Assembly: GCA_018398585.1 (NCBI GenBank) | Contig: JAGTTD010000008.1 | Coordinates: 6,088,501 to 6,152,500, forward strand | Direction: 5' to 3' | DNA from: Simmondsia chinensis | Lineage: Eukaryota > Streptophyta > Magnoliopsida > Caryophyllales > Simmondsiaceae | Length of the DNA: 64,000 nucleotides | In this document: positions 46,069 through 58,397 of the stretch, piece by piece | How positions within the stretch are numbered: position 1 is the first letter of the stretch | How the letters are laid out: the number at the start of each line of letters is the position of its first letter | Position numbers and translations under genes: made by a program | Notes under the pieces: model-generated | Told to the model about the DNA's origin: nothing | Seen by the model: only the letters and a program-made list of their open reading frames with translations | The model's database searches: none

Positions 46069-47392
46069 TGATGTGCCTTATATTTTCACATTTTATCCTT
46101 TATTCCTACAATATATTTGGCTTTTACATGTGTGTTTTGTTGTAATCTAGGTACATTTTGGCTTAGAGTGCAATGGAGCAAACAAAGGTTGAAAAGTGGC
46201 AAAATCAAGCACTATCGAGGTATAATTGAAGACTACTTTGAGAAACCCGACCACGTGTGGAAAAGAATGACCAACTGAGTTATAATTCGGTAACTCAAAT
46301 AGATCTCATAAATAGTTAATATATATATATATATATATCAAAGAAGGAGAGGAGGGCAGTGAGGGACGGAACGGATAAGGCCTTACACACCCCGTCGGCT
46401 GCATTGAGTCTATTAAATAGCCAAAGCCTAATTGTTTTAGGAATCGTTTGCCACACCTCCTCTCCTCCTGTCCTCCCGAAGCTACTACGAGATCCAACGG
46501 GTTCTCAAACGCCGAAGCGCAAGTAGTCGAAGTGCCGGAAGGATCAAAGCAAGGATAACATCAACGTCAATTGAGGGAGCTTTCGACTCCTAGTTTTAAT
46601 TCATCATTTTCTCTCTGTTTTTTTTTATATGTTAATGATGTGTAAAACTCTTATAGAGGAGTAGACTCTTTTAGTGTAGGGATGAAGGGCGGATAGCCGC
46701 CCATATCCTAGATTTATATTATACTTTTGACGATTGGTTTAGTTATGCTATATTCGTACCCATGTGGGGAGTTCTTCATGATTGTTGGACATTTTTGTAT
46801 GTGTGCTTATAGCCATGACTAGATCTCTAACTTTGCAGCGATTAGTCTTGTGCTTGTAGCTTAGACCATAACATAACAGGATTTCACGCGCCGTCAGCGT
46901 TGATGTTGTACCCAACCCTGAACCTAATCTTTTATATAAATTAATATTGAATTAAGAGTAACAAAGTAATTAAGTAGTGCTAATAAAATAACCTATGCTA
47001 CCCTTAGAGTGCTAAGATAGGTTATGCCTTTAGACTTGTTCATTACCCTAAGCCCTAATTTATATATTAACCCAGGTTTAGAGCTTGTAGCCTAAGTCCT
47101 TCAAATTATAATCCTAAGTAAAATATAACGACGGGATACATGTAAAGTTACCCTAAATTCACTCCATAAACTAACCTCAATTGAATTGCTACTTTTAGTT
47201 TATCGTTAGTATTGCTATTTTAGTTAACAAATAATTTAAACCAACTCAAAACTCGATTTCAACCGCTCGTTAATAACAATATCCAACTTAACTCCTATTC
47301 CCTGCGGATACGACCCGTATATCCCATTTAGCTATGACGATCTCGTACCTTTGCGAGTAGATGGTTTTAAAACACACATTTAAAATACATAA
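46069..47392 (+). mobile_element. Solo LTR inside the copia 5' LTR
   Basis: 1324 bp starting TGATGTGCCTTATA and ending TTTAAAATACATAA, with GGTAT (46064-46068) and GGTAC (47393-47397) as a 5-bp duplication with one mismatch. It is the second copy of the family seen at 23878-25334. An AT dinucleotide run (46319-46339) stands where the other copy has its palindromes and TATA-like motif. No interior sequence remains. Confidence 0.8.
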
Positions 47393-47396
47393 GGTA

Positions 47397-47410
47397 CCTC
47401 TATTTATAGG
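47397..47410 (-). promoter_or_regulatory. Copia LTR TATA box
   Basis: In the sense of the element the sequence is CCTATAAATAGAGG. The solo LTR is inserted directly downstream of it, separating this TATA box from the leader. Confidence 0.65.
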
Positions 47411-48894
47411 AGTATACCGCAGTGAAAAAAAACTGATTTTTTGGAGGTGGAATTTTCCAGTTAAAAACAAAACGCGTCGTTTAATTAAAAACATCACACA
47501 AAACGCAGCGTTTCATGACAGTTCAAAACCGAGCAATTTTTTTAATTTAAACCACGTGCCACATGTCAGCATGCTATTGGTCCGCGCCCGATGGAGCAGA
47601 TCGTGGCCCAGGTAGCCTCGCGTGCGACATGTGTCTCGCTCTAGTTGGCCGGTACACGTATACCCAGATGCTGATCCTTTTAATGAAATTTTCCCTTTTT
47701 TTGGTTTGTTTCTCACATGTAAAAATTCATCTTGTGAATTTTAATTTTCCAAAATTATTTTATTTTATAATTTTTAGTTTTTATTCATCTCATAAATAAC
47801 ATTTGGTAAAATTAATTTACTCATTTTATGGATAAACAATTCATCTCATGAATTATTTAATATTTTTCTAATGGCATTAAATACAGAGGGTTGCGCAGGA
47901 ACTTCAAGGATAATTTAAATCTAGCTCTAAATAGGTTAAATTAATCATCTCATGAAATAATTTAATTATCATTTAATAAGACTTAATTCAACTAAATAAA
48001 TCTCACTGTACTCCAAACTTAAACTATTTATTTGATATCTCCCTAATAGACTGTATTGATGACAACAACTCCTGCATTAGATGTCCATGACAAAAGATAC
48101 ATATAACCATTATCATTATCCATCTCACAGCTTCTTCATTAGTTACCAACTCGCCCTTCACTGAATAATTCATTTATACTTAAACATATTCATAGTATAA
48201 ATTCCAAATGTCAAACACTTGGAATACTTTGGCCAAAGTTTTCGAACTATTCAAATATTTGTGAATCAACTAAGAGGAGATATGTATCTCATAAGAGACT
48301 GTAGATTTCCTATTGAATACATTATCCTTGTTACACTTCATGCCGCTACCCAGTCATGCATTTAGACTTTACCTATAGTACACCAAAAGTAACTAACGCT
48401 CCATACATAAGTCCAAAATACACTCTGGAGTCATCGTTCAAACTGTACAACATGAGTCACCATCTCTGATAATAGTCTAGAAATAAGTAACCCAAATGGT
48501 CCAACTCAGTGTGTCAATCTTATTGAACACACCAATCCAACACTTTTGGATCTCGATCCACATAATTAAGACAAGTCATCTAAAGTGTCACGTTATGGTC
48601 TTAGCATACAAGTGGTCCTAATTTGTCTTCGATTACGAGCCTTTCAAACAATAATCTATACCATTTGTTCTAAGTCTATCTGTGGCTTAATCTCATAAAC
48701 CACTTAGAACAAACATGTAAATTGTAGTCTAAGGACTACATCCAACTCATGGATGTCTCCGAAAAGAAAATCACATGCAGTGTAAATGCTTGCTTACGCA
48801 AATTTAACTAGGAAACTACTGGGACTTCAATTTTATTTATTAATCAAATAATATATCCAGAATAAATCTGAATTTCAGAACATTATTCCTAACA

Positions 48895-49440
48895 AAGTTT
48901 AGAGAGGATCATATGGCCTAGTCAAATGACGCTTGTAACACTTTTCTACCTGGGTTTGTGAATCTCTTTGACATAGTAGTTCGGGAGGAAATGGAGGTTC
49001 CTTCTTAGGAAAATCAAATAGTCAACCTCACGGCAACCTGATGTAATAGAGCTGGATTGAAAAAAAGGCTTGGAGGATTCCATCTCATTGGGTTTGTTTA
49101 GGATCTCGAAGGAGGCCGTCAATAAGGAAGCATCCAGAGTGTTGAAGGTTGGACCTAGGTTTAATTGGAGATGGATAAAAGGAGGTCATCATCATATTGC
49201 ATTATTTCTGAAACTAAAAAAATTCGCCTACCTTGCAGGTAGGAAAGGAAAATATGGGAAGGATAGTGCCTTAATGAAACAAGTTCAGCCTGCTAAGGAA
49301 TGTTGGGAGATTGGGAAAAGACTAAGTTTAAGCTATAGCAGCCCAAAAAGTGACATAATCAATACATTAAGTGCCATTAAAGTCGGTGCACACGGCAATC
49401 CCCTACAAAAGAAAAGGAGGAGCCCTATATAAGGTCCGCT
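48895..49440 (+). pseudogene. L1-type LINE ORF1, right part
   Basis: Sequence after the copia element resumes LINE-like coding. 49070-49432 is an open frame of 120 codons with ECWEIGKRLSLSYSSPKSDIINTLSAI, the typical end of this ORF1 family, plus a Lys- and Arg-rich stretch. 48945-49000 (CTTTTCTACCTGGGTTTGTG) resembles 39575-39625 on the other side of the copia element, so the flanks are partly repeated. Confidence 0.6.
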
Positions 49441-50200
49441 CTAATCGTTGATTAATATGTACCTGGAGTGTTAAGGATCAGAGTTTATGTAAAATAATCC
49501 ATTCTTAGGGCTCTGGTAGTTTAACTCAGTCTGGCTATTAAGGAGTTAGACGGATCCAAGAAATAGTGTTTCATCTAAAAACATCTCGAGTTGATGAGAC
49601 AAGTTGTCATTTGGGTGGCTCATTTTCCAACACCGAGAGTTTTTTTGTGAGGATTGGTTGTTGGAGTGGATTGGTTCTCTGTTTGGGTGGGCATCTTGGA
49701 CAGGCATCTTTGGTGTTGAGGTCTTCCAATGTGGGGCTTTTTTTTTTTTTTTTTTTTGGTTTTTGTTTGTACTAGTAACATTGTAGGCTCACAAGTAGAT
49801 GCTTTTACATCGCATAGTTCAAACAAAATATTACTATTTCCTTTCTGTAATATCGGCCATAGACTAGGTAGCCAACGCAATGAAAAATTGTTGGCTTCAA
49901 CAATCCAGACGTATCAGCCACCTAAGTGAGTTTACATCATTCTGATGCTTGCACTTCCTTCCACCGTCTAAATCCGAGTTCCACGACCCTGATCGTAAGC
50001 CATCTTTGTATATGACATCACCGTACTACCTTTCCTCCCTTCAGCTTCAATTATCTACAAATGGTTTATAACCACATATTAAGAACCTTCTAAATTCCAA
50101 TGTCTTAATTATTTCCTCAAATTCCTTCATTATGTTTCCTACATCAGTTTGTGGTTTGGTATTTCGTGGGAGTGCTTACAGACAAATCTCATAGCAAGCT
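49441..50200. other. No secure gene; oligo-T tract
   Basis: An 18-T run lies at 49740-49757. The open frames around it have skewed composition. ORF2 of the upstream LINE could not be recognised. Confidence 0.35.
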
Positions 50201-51020
50201 TGATGCAAGCCCATAGTTGGCATATGGGGATTGGCGGCTTGGAAGGCTTGGTGAGCTAAGGACGGGCACGCTAGAGATTTGATTTGAAGAGTTTGGCTTC
50301 CATTAGGTTATAGATTAGCAATAAATTATAATTTGTTTAGATAATTAATAGGGTAAACTACATATTAGTACTCTGAGGTTTGATGTAATAGTTTTTTAGA
50401 CTAAAAACTTTGGAAAAGAATTTACTAATCCAAGTTTTAGTTTAATTATTTTTTAGTCCATTTTTAGATAAAACAAAGTGCCGGAATGACCAAAAGACAT
50501 TTATAACTTTATACAAAACGGTCATCAATTTTTTCAATTTAGTACTTTTCTTGAATTTCTTTACCTTTATGCCTCAACTTTTAGTTGGAATGCTAATATC
50601 ATAAGCCTGAAATTGACTAGGAAAAAATTACACTTAAACTTTTGGATTATTAAATTATTTTGCAAAGTTTGTACACCAAAAAATTATTACAGAAAACTTC
50701 AAGGTACTAATATGCAATTTATCCTAATTAATAGTTGGTTTTGCATTTATCTTTTAGTCTTTTAATTATCTTTTATTTTTAAGTCTTTTATCTAGGTGGG
50801 TTTTCTTCTCTATTTAAACAAGAGGAAGACCAGGGTTAATTGAGAATTCAATTGCTTAGGGATTTCTATCATTGTTTATGTATTTTTCCTTCATTCTCAG
50901 GGCATAAGAATTAGGTTGAACTATTTTCCTTCTTGTTTCTTATTGTTTTATCAATAGAAATTAAGGTAAGGTTGTTGAACCTTCCTGTTTCCCGTTAATT
51001 TTCATCTATGCGCTGCATCA
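50201..51020 (+). repeat. 5' LTR of the outer gypsy element
   Basis: It matches the 3' LTR (58398-58714 plus 63775-63921) once the MITE is removed. Shared blocks are GAGTTTGTCTTCCATTA or a variant, GATAATTAATAG, TCTTTTAATTATCTTTTA, AACAAGAGGAAGAC and GCGCTGCATCA. Confidence 0.8.
50351..50724. mobile_element. Mutator-like MITE in the 5' LTR
   Basis: 374 bp, starting GGGTAAACTACATATTAGTA and ending TACTAATATGCAATTTATCC; inverted ends of about 30 bp. Flanks TAATTAATA (50342-50350) and TAATTAATA (50725-50733) are identical 9-bp repeats. The sister LTR has the empty site with one copy at 58558-58566. Non-coding. Confidence 0.9.
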
Positions 51021-52329
51021 GTTGGCTTAGAACAATTTATGAGATGGCCCGTAAGCGGCAGAGATTTGCTACCATCGGTGACATATATGAGCGTGATGTT
51101 CAACGCTAGAACAAGAGACTTGGAAGAGAAATATTGGCGCATCGAGCTATGCTTGATTCAGTTGGGGACAAATCTCGTTCAAGGGCCTAAAGCTAAGCCT
51201 CAAAATTCGCCGGTAAGGGTGGCGAGGAAGAAATGGACAATAGTTTTCACAATCCGTTTCGTGAGGTTGAAAATCATGGGCAGAACGGGAGAAGAGCACG
51301 GCCGATTACCGGAGCTTATGATTATTTGAGTGATCATGGGTGGGAGTCCAAGCTTCAGGATGATAGTATGAGATTTGTTGATGATGGAGTGGTCATGGTG
51401 GAAGAAGCTCAGGATGAGCCAGCGCCACTTGGCAAAGAGGAAGTAGCGGTGATGAGGTCGCTTGTTGCTAGTTAGGCGAGTTCGCTTCATGCCTAAGAAA
51501 GCAGAAAGAGATGATTGGCACTGAAATAATATCTTCTAGACGACATGCACGATGAGTAATAGAGAGTCATTAGCTCAAGGAGCTGTGAGAACGCCGTCTC
51601 CAAGGTAGAAGTCTAGAAGCTAGGTTTGAAAATGGAGGAGCATTGAACCCTTAAATGTTTTCATGGCTCAAGAAAGGAGATCAGGTAATCGGTTCTCAAT
51701 GTTGTCTGATCCAATTTCTCAATTACGGCAAAGTACAGGGATACTGTTTGGTGTGATATAGTTACCATGGACACGTGGCATTTGCTGCTTGGAAGCCCAT
51801 GACAATTTGACTGAGGCATAATTCATGATGGAAGGCGAAATACCTACAGCTTCATGTTTGAGGATACAAAGATAGTTTTGTTGCCTAAGAAGAAGGAGGC
51901 ACCGTGTTCAATGCAAGGTGAAATCCCAAAACCCAAGATGAGAACGATGTCCACCAAGGAATTTTTCAAGGATAAAGTAGAGTATGTGTTGATTGATAAG
52001 GAACACCAAGAAGAAAAGATAAAAGTACTAGAAGAGGTGGAAGATCTATGGAAGGAAGTCTGCCCAGCAAGTTTCTCGAGATTATACTACCATTAAGAAG
52101 CAAAAAGCACTAGATTGATTAGGTGCCAGAGTTCACCTTGCCGTCAGGGCCATATTACCAGATGAACCATATGGGGCGTCAGGATCTTAGGCGCCAATTA
52201 TGGAAGCCACTTGCCAAGGGTTTCATTTGAGAGAGCCTAAAGAATGGATCAGCGATTTTGATGCCAACAAAAGATGGGCTATACGCTTTATACGTTATTG
52301 TTGGAAACCCTTAACTTGGTGAGAATGAT
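51021..52329 (+). pseudogene. Gag-protease remnant of the outer gypsy element
   Basis: A decayed primer site (GTTGGCTTAGAAC) follows the LTR. Coding starts MARKRQRFATIGDIYERDVQR at 51043. The protease part reads VISSRSCENAVSKVEV (about 51565-51615), with the catalytic Asp lost, then LGLKMEEH and, near 51840-51895, TYSFMFEDTKIVLLPKKKEAP. A last piece to 52320 resembles the sequence before reverse transcriptase (HLREPKEWISDFD). Frames are broken throughout. Similar in order to 3787-5641. Confidence 0.75.
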
Positions 52330-52339
52330 TTTTTTTTGG

Positions 52340-55300
52340 TAAGTCAGTGATATATACCATATATGAGAAAGAATATATGTACAAGTCTACGAGGGGCATG
52401 CCCCCAGTCATGGCCAGATGGCCTTCATCAAAGATTTAAAAAATGAAACAAATCAAGGTAGATCGTCAAAAGTCTACATGACCCAATAAAGGAAACAAAG
52501 CAATGAAGCCAAAATAAGCCTAATGCTCGATCCCCCACTCTTGCAAAAGCTGAGTGTGACGATGAGCGCCACGGAGAGTAGGAGTTGCAATGAGATGGCT
52601 ACGGACCAATCATGTGATCTCCTCGATGACAGCAGCAGAAGGTTTGGACAGAGAATGCTGAATCCTTAGGTTACACTCGTACCAAAGGATGTAAACCATC
52701 GTAGAGAACCAAAGGCGGGCGAGGATGCAATCCACCCCACGGCCATGGAGCTGAGTTGAAGCCCACTGTATGAGCTCGCGCCAAGGAAGTATAGGCCAAG
52801 CAACAGAGGTGTACGACGGCATGCGGGGCTAAACAGAGGGAGAGAAGCTGCAGGTGAAGAAGAGATGGCTATGCGACTCATCATTTGAACCACACAACAC
52901 ACAGGAAGACAGGACGCCCGGAGCCCGTTGTCTCAGCAGTCTATCACTAGTATAGAGCTACTCACAGGAGGCAAGCCAAAGAATGAAGGAATGCCTCGGA
53001 ATGTGCAGCCGGAACCAGAGAAAATGATGAATGGAGTCCTCCTTCCTCATGCTACGAATCATCTCCCAAGCCGATCTGGTGGTGAAGACTCCCGATCTGT
53101 TAGCCATCCACCTGATACAATCTGCAACACCTGGTTGGGGCCTAAAATCAATGGATGCTCAGAAAGGCAACAGCTCAACCCTGTCCTGAGGGAACCTCCA
53201 CTAATCACCATCAATAATATCTGACACTCGAGAGCCCCAATAATTACCTGTAGAGTGTAAGATGCGGCTCGAGAAGCCAGTAGTTAGTCCAAAGAGCAGT
53301 ATCTTGGCCATCTCTAGTGATATGTCTGAAACCCATGTGACACAGCGCTCGAATATCAAGGATGCTCCTCCACGACCAAGGAATTGAGCCCTTGGACTCA
53401 ATCTCCCAGAAGTTCCTGCTCCGAAGACAGTTGGCATAAATGCACCAAGGCCAGAGGGGATCACGATCAGTGAGTAGGACCCAGATAAGCTTCATAAGAG
53501 AAGCCTGGTTTCACTTAGCCAAGCTCCAAATCCCGAGCCCCCCCTCCCTACGAGGGTAGCATAAGTGCTTGCCAGGCCACCTTCACTCCCCCTGGGGCCA
53601 GTGAGGCACCCCTCCATAAAAAGGCAGTAAGAATTGACTCAATCTTCCTGACAATCGCCTTCAGAAGAAGGAAGATGGAAGTCCAGAAGACCTAAATAGA
53701 AAACAGAACCTATTTGATAAGCTGTAATCACCCAGCATACGAAAGAGCCAGTGAAGTCCGGAGTTGGATGCGAGAAAGGATGCGGTCCAACAGTGGCTTA
53801 CAGTGAATGTACTGAAGCCTCGACGATAAAAGTGGCACTCCCAGATATCTGACCGAACACTGCCCCAATCTGAACCCCAGAATGTCTGCAATAGACTGCT
53901 GAAACTCAGGATCAACCCCATAAATGAAGAGGTACTCTTCGTCGCATTCGAGGACAGCCGTGAAAGAACGGACAAAAAGATCCAACATCTCACGAATGAC
54001 TGAGACACTACCCTCACCGACCTCACTAAAGATCATAAGGTCATCAGTAAAGCATAAGTGAGTGAGGCGAGTACTCTCACAGCGTTGGTGGAATCGAAAC
54101 CGCGGATCGGTAGTGGCACTACGAAGCAGACCACGCAGACCCTCCATAGCAATGATAAAGAGATAGGGGGAGAGAGGATTCCCTTGTCTGATACCCCGGC
54201 TCATGCCAAAGAACCCCTGAAGCTCGCCATTAATGGCGGCTGAGAATCTGGTTGTGGAAAGATACTCCCGCACCCATCAAATCATAGCCTCGGGAATACC
54301 CATACAACGCATGGCAGAAAGGATGAAGTCCCAACGCACCATGTCAAACACCTTACGAATATCAACCTTCAGAGCACACCGAGAAGCCCCTGCCTGAAGG
54401 TGATAACTTCGCATAAGCTCCTGAGCTAACAGAATACAATCGAAAATCTGCCTCCCGAGAATGAAAATAGACTAAGAATTGTCAATCAGGTAAGGAAGCA
54501 CCTCTTTCAGCCTATTTGCAATGATCTTAGTGATACACTTGTAGACCACATTGCAACAGGAGATTGGGCGATAGTCAGCAAAGGTAGAGGGGTTCTCCAC
54601 GTTCGGAATCAAGCTGATTAGGGTAGTGTTCAGGGCGCCAAGCATGAGCCCTAACTGGAAGAACGAACGAACAGCCCGAACTACATCACAACCCACAACA
54701 TCCCAAGCCCCCTTAAAGAAGAGGGAGGTATAGCCATCAGGAGCAGGTGCCCTGTCATCACCAGTAGAGAAAATAGCATCTATAACCTCAGCATCAGAAA
54801 TCGGAAGAGTAAGCAGTCTAGCCTGATCCTCAGAAAGACGAGACTAGAAAAGCCCCGAAATATCCTCACAAAGCGGCCCTCTCAGCTTAGCCGATAACTC
54901 CTGAAAGTACGAGACCTTGGCGCTCGAATTTTCCCCCTCATCGTAAGTCCTCCTACGGTCTGAATGAACAACAGAAGAGATTCGGTTCCTAGCCTGCCGA
55001 TGTTCAATAGACTTATGGATGAACAGAGTACCCTGATCCCCTAAAAAGAGCCACTAGATGCGAGACTTCTGACGGTAGAAAGCCTCCTCATCCTGACACA
55101 ACCTCGAATTCTCCTGAGATGGATGGCGCTCCTTAGCACGAAGCTTCACACTCGTAGGATCACCATTTAAGGCCCTCTGGCCTGCAGTCTAGGCATCCCT
55201 CGCCACCGGCACTCGAGACAAAATATGAATAAAATGCCTAGTATTGAGGGCCTTCAGCTCACCCTTTAGCCTCTTCAGCTTCTGAGTGAGCTGATACATT

Positions 55301-56170
55301 GGAGTGCCCTTAATAATAGTCCCCCAAACTCTTCGAACCATAGGAATGAACTCCTCATGGTCAACCGAGAAGTTGAAGAACTTGAAAAGAAGCAGCGGGG
55401 TGCGGCGCTCTGCAAGTCCTCTAACTATAAAAGGACAACGATCAAAACATAACTCCCGCGGAGGATGCTAAACAAATGAAGCAGATAAAGACCGAAGCCA
55501 ACCCTCGCTCGCCAAACACCAGTCAAGATGCTTCAAGACAAGAGCGCCTCCAGCCGATGTACCGGACCACGTAAAACAAAGCCTCGAATACGGAAGGACT
55601 ATAAGCTTTGACTCAAAGTTGCAGTCTCGAAAGTCATCCATATGGCCAGGACAAGTGTCCTAACCACCACTCCTATCACTAGGCCTGAGGCTAGTGTTAC
55701 ATCCACCCTGGAGTATCCAAGGCTCCCCCTTGTGACTCATGCTGGCTCCCCGAATGTACTGCCAAAGATCCCGGTGCGGCCTCAGCTTGTTAAAGTCGTA
55801 GACAAATGTAGCAACAAAGTTTACATCCCCTTGAATGTCGGTCACCCTGCAGGTGAGATACTAAACTCCACCCTGTACTCTCACTACATAGTTGATGCTC
55901 GGATCCAAAAGAACAATGATGCGGCTCCAGCGGCCCCGCACCCCACAAAACATAAACTACCACCCCTCAGCACAGTGGGTGACAACAAGCTCGATATTAG
56001 TGGGTTTGGTCTTGGTCTCAACCAAACCAACCAGCCCCAAACAGTTGGAAGAAATCCAACCACGAATAGTAGCAATAGTGTTGGGGTTATTAATCCCCCT
56101 AACATTCTAGCAACAGATCATCGGCGACTAGAAACTAATGCGAGCCATAGCCCTTGTGGCCTGCTCGAGC
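52340..56170 (-). pseudogene. LINE ORF2: endonuclease and reverse transcriptase
   Basis: From 56150 the minus strand reads NVRGINNPNTIATIRGW, LVGLVETKTKPTN, DLWQYIRG, PWILQGGCNTSL and SRLCFTWSG, the apurinic-type endonuclease. Reverse transcriptase follows with RAPAPDGYTSLFFKGAWDVVG, NTTLISLIPNVENPSTFADYRPISCCNVVYKCITKIIANRL, a damaged KVDIRKVFDMVRWDF, then one open piece (54273-53728) with [20 protein letters not shown] and CFTDDLMIF, where FADD is FTDD. A zf-RVT with VLCGSNDESHSHLFFTC lies near 52890. More than ten stops or frameshifts. Confidence 0.85.
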
Positions 56171-56249
56171 CGCCATAGAGTGTGTACAAGGCCGGTCTAA
56201 AAAGGTAGGCTGCGAAGTACTCTCAGAAGTGGATGTCTCACCCGTGCAG

Positions 56250-57592
56250 TCCTCAACCTCAGCCAAAAGAGCAAATCGGTTCGGCGACTCCATAGTGGGC
56301 ACCGTCGCTGCCTACCGGTTCTCGATGTATGGAATAGGCTCAATGAACCCAGCCAGAGCATTCTGAGCCTCCTCAATCTCAACAGGAACCAAAGCATGAC
56401 CTAAGTCCTCAGGCGAGCCCCCTATCTTGATCATCGTCCGAGCAAGTGATCCGGGACCCGTTAGTGGGTTGAGCATGGCTCACCCGGAGAGGTGACTTTA
56501 TGGGCGAGGTCAATGCGACCCGTCCTCCATCGCTCAAGGCCAGGCCGTCATGCAGCCCAGCCGCAACCGCAGCCAGGGTGGCTTGCACTTGCCCACTATT
56601 CTAGACTAAAGGGGCACCACCCGTGCCCCTGGGAGAAGACCCAAACATGTGCTCAGCCATGACCAGAGCTAGGGCATCCGAGTCCCCAGCACCCGCACCA
56701 CCTCCACCCTCCAGAGCGCCACCCACCGGTTGGCTAAGAGCCACCAGTTCCGTAACACCTCCAGGCAACGGAACAACTGCACTTCCCTTCTTCTTCTTCC
56801 TCCTCCTACCACAGCCCACAACTAAAGCAGCCATGGTTGGGTCAGAAGGAGCAAGTGACACACATGAGTGACCAAAGACTAAGCAAGTAGCACAGCGTTT
56901 TGGCACAGCTTCTCAAGCAATACCAAGCTTAACCTTTCGGCCTCAAATCCTAAGGTAAGTCTCCCTTGGAATAGGAGCCTTAGCCTCAACCTCGACACAA
57001 ACACGAATATAGCCCAATCGAGTACAATCGGCAATGACCTTGTCCATAAACAGCGGCACGCCAACAGTGCTGCAGGCCACACTAATACCCTCGGGTTTCC
57101 ACAACGTAAGAGGGAGACACGAGATACAAATTCGGACAGGGGCAGTAAGACAATCTTTCTTGAGTGTAAGCCCCTCCCTCCGAAGGTGAAGTAACATACA
57201 TATGCCTGTGAAGAACTAAGGACCATCCATAAGAACACGTTCAGCCTGCACTTTTGTATGGAATCTAAACATGTAAAACTCCCCATCTGATAGAACGCAT
57301 TCAAGTCCTCTAGAGCCCTAGAGCAAACATGCAATCTCCTAGGCACGGGATTAAGCCAGCCCCGTCCCAATCAAACGCCCACTAAACACCACTCCCACTT
57401 CTCATTCCCAGAAGTGAGAAACTCATCAGGTATGTGCCCTATAGCCGTGCCATCCTCATGGTCAGGAGGGACATACTTAAGCCGATCAGCAGAAGTAGAA
57501 CGGACACGGTCCGCCCATGAAAGTGGCGGTGCGCTACCCTCACCCGACCCAGACGTATCCGCCATAGTAGTAGGCTCACGCACCTCAGCCAT
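56250..57592 (-). pseudogene. LINE ORF1, DUF4283 plus zinc-knuckle type
   Basis: The minus frame begins MAEVREPTTMADTSGSGEGSAP at 57592 and reads SWADRVRSTS, GNEKWEWCLVGV, then across frameshifts LNAFYQMGSF, LLHLRREGLTLKKD, PVRICISCLPLTLWKPEGISVACSTVGVPLFMDKV and GYIRVCVEVEA. This is the DUF4283 order common in plant LINE ORF1. PKRCATCLVFGHSC at about 56905-56865 is the following CCHC-type knuckle. A Gly- and Pro-rich tail follows. It would bind the element's RNA. At least three frame changes disrupt it. Confidence 0.8.
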
Positions 57593-58151
57593 GGTGTGTG
57601 AATCAAAACAAAAGGCAACAAAGATCCTAAAAAATCAGGGTTCAAAATTGCCACCCAAGCCACGCACCGCCGTGAGCCTCACCGGCCAAAGCTTGAACAG
57701 AAATCCAGCCACTGACACCCAACAACAATAAGCAAGTGAGGATCAAAGAAGACTTACGAGGAATTGCCCTAAAAATCAAGAAAGAGAAGAGAAGAGAAGT
57801 CGCGAGCCTCACGACCTCCCTAAACACCTAGTCTGAAATTGTCGAAATCCGGCCACTGCACCAGTCACCGAGGGGCGGCGAAGACAGAGAGGGGTCGTCG
57901 GAGCCAATCGCTAGTAGAAGGGGCCGCCACCGCAGCACCACGTGTCCTACACCACAACACCAAGCACCAAAACCCTGACTCCCTCACTCTCTCTTTCCAC
58001 TTACCTCCGGCCGCCTACTACAGCCGCCGCGGCCACCAATAGGAGGGGTGACGTCCGGCGAGTCGTGCGCTGCCCAGGCGGGCCCTAGCCGCAGGCCACC
58101 GCCTGAGAAACGCGCTGCCTTAGCCGCCTAAGTGCCCCTGTTCTCTTGCCC

Positions 58152-58397
58152 CTTAGTGAATGATCCGAAAACATCATTAGCAAATTTGTAGACGAATTCT
58201 CTCCATCCCGGGGATGATGACGCAATTCACACCTTAGCGGGACAGGCTACAATCCACATCTTGGCACAATAGGTCAACAATCCACATTTGGACAAGCATG
58301 GCCAGATGGGAAACTACTGTGTGGGGAAGCCACTTTGCAAGAATAGCCCGAAAGATCAATTGCAAAATTCAAGGGTGAATTCTCTCCAACCCAGGGA
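58152..58397 (+). other. Internal 3' end of the outer gypsy element
   Basis: It resumes the outer element after the LINE. It carries two GAATTCTCTCCA-CCCRGG motifs and the TCACACCTTAGCGGGACAGG block homologous to 3129-3320 and 6121-6313. The last purine-rich bases (CCCAGGGA) precede the 3' LTR. Confidence 0.65.

Larger units (their letters stand above)
39688..48894 (-). mobile_element. Ty1/copia element, decayed, with large LTRs
   Basis: On the plus strand the element starts TGTTGGGAAAAATAT and ends TTATTCCTAACA; it is transcribed from the minus strand. From right to left: 5' LTR (45309-48894, interrupted by a solo LTR at 46069-47392), primer-binding site, a long leader filled with tandem repeats, gag, zinc knuckle, reverse transcriptase and RNase H scraps, polypurine tract and a shortened 3' LTR. 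Protease and most of integrase are missing. Both flanks are LINE ORF1 sequence. I found no clear target duplication (GGGGT left, AAGTT right). Confidence 0.8.
45309..48894 (-). repeat. 5' LTR of the copia element, interrupted
   Basis: Without the solo LTR (46069-47392 plus one target copy) the LTR is about 2.26 kb. It begins TGTTGGGAAAAATAT in plus and ends CCTAACA. 45416-46068 and 47393-47760 are the parts missing from the 3' LTR. A TATA box in the element's sense (CCTATAAATAGAGG) lies at about 47397-47410. Confidence 0.75.
52330..58151 (-). mobile_element. Near-complete L1-type LINE
   Basis: Read on the minus strand: a GC-rich 5' leader (about 58140-57600), ORF1, ORF2 with endonuclease, reverse transcriptase and zf-RVT, and a short oligo-A tail (the T run at 52329-52337). 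The flanks CTTGGTGAGAATGAT (52315-52329) and CTTAGTGAATGAT (58152-58164) look like a target duplication of 13-15 bp with small changes. The gypsy sequence interrupted here reads through in the relative at 6049. All ORFs have stops, yet long open pieces remain (up to 181 codons), so the insertion is younger than most. Confidence 0.85.

Noticed and set aside
49566..49929. Phe-rich small membrane protein ORFs
   Set aside because: They arise from an oligo-T tract read in different frames.
55642..56178. 178-codon plus-strand open frame at 55.6-56.2 kb
   Set aside because: It is the antisense of the LINE endonuclease region. The minus strand carries the recognisable motifs.
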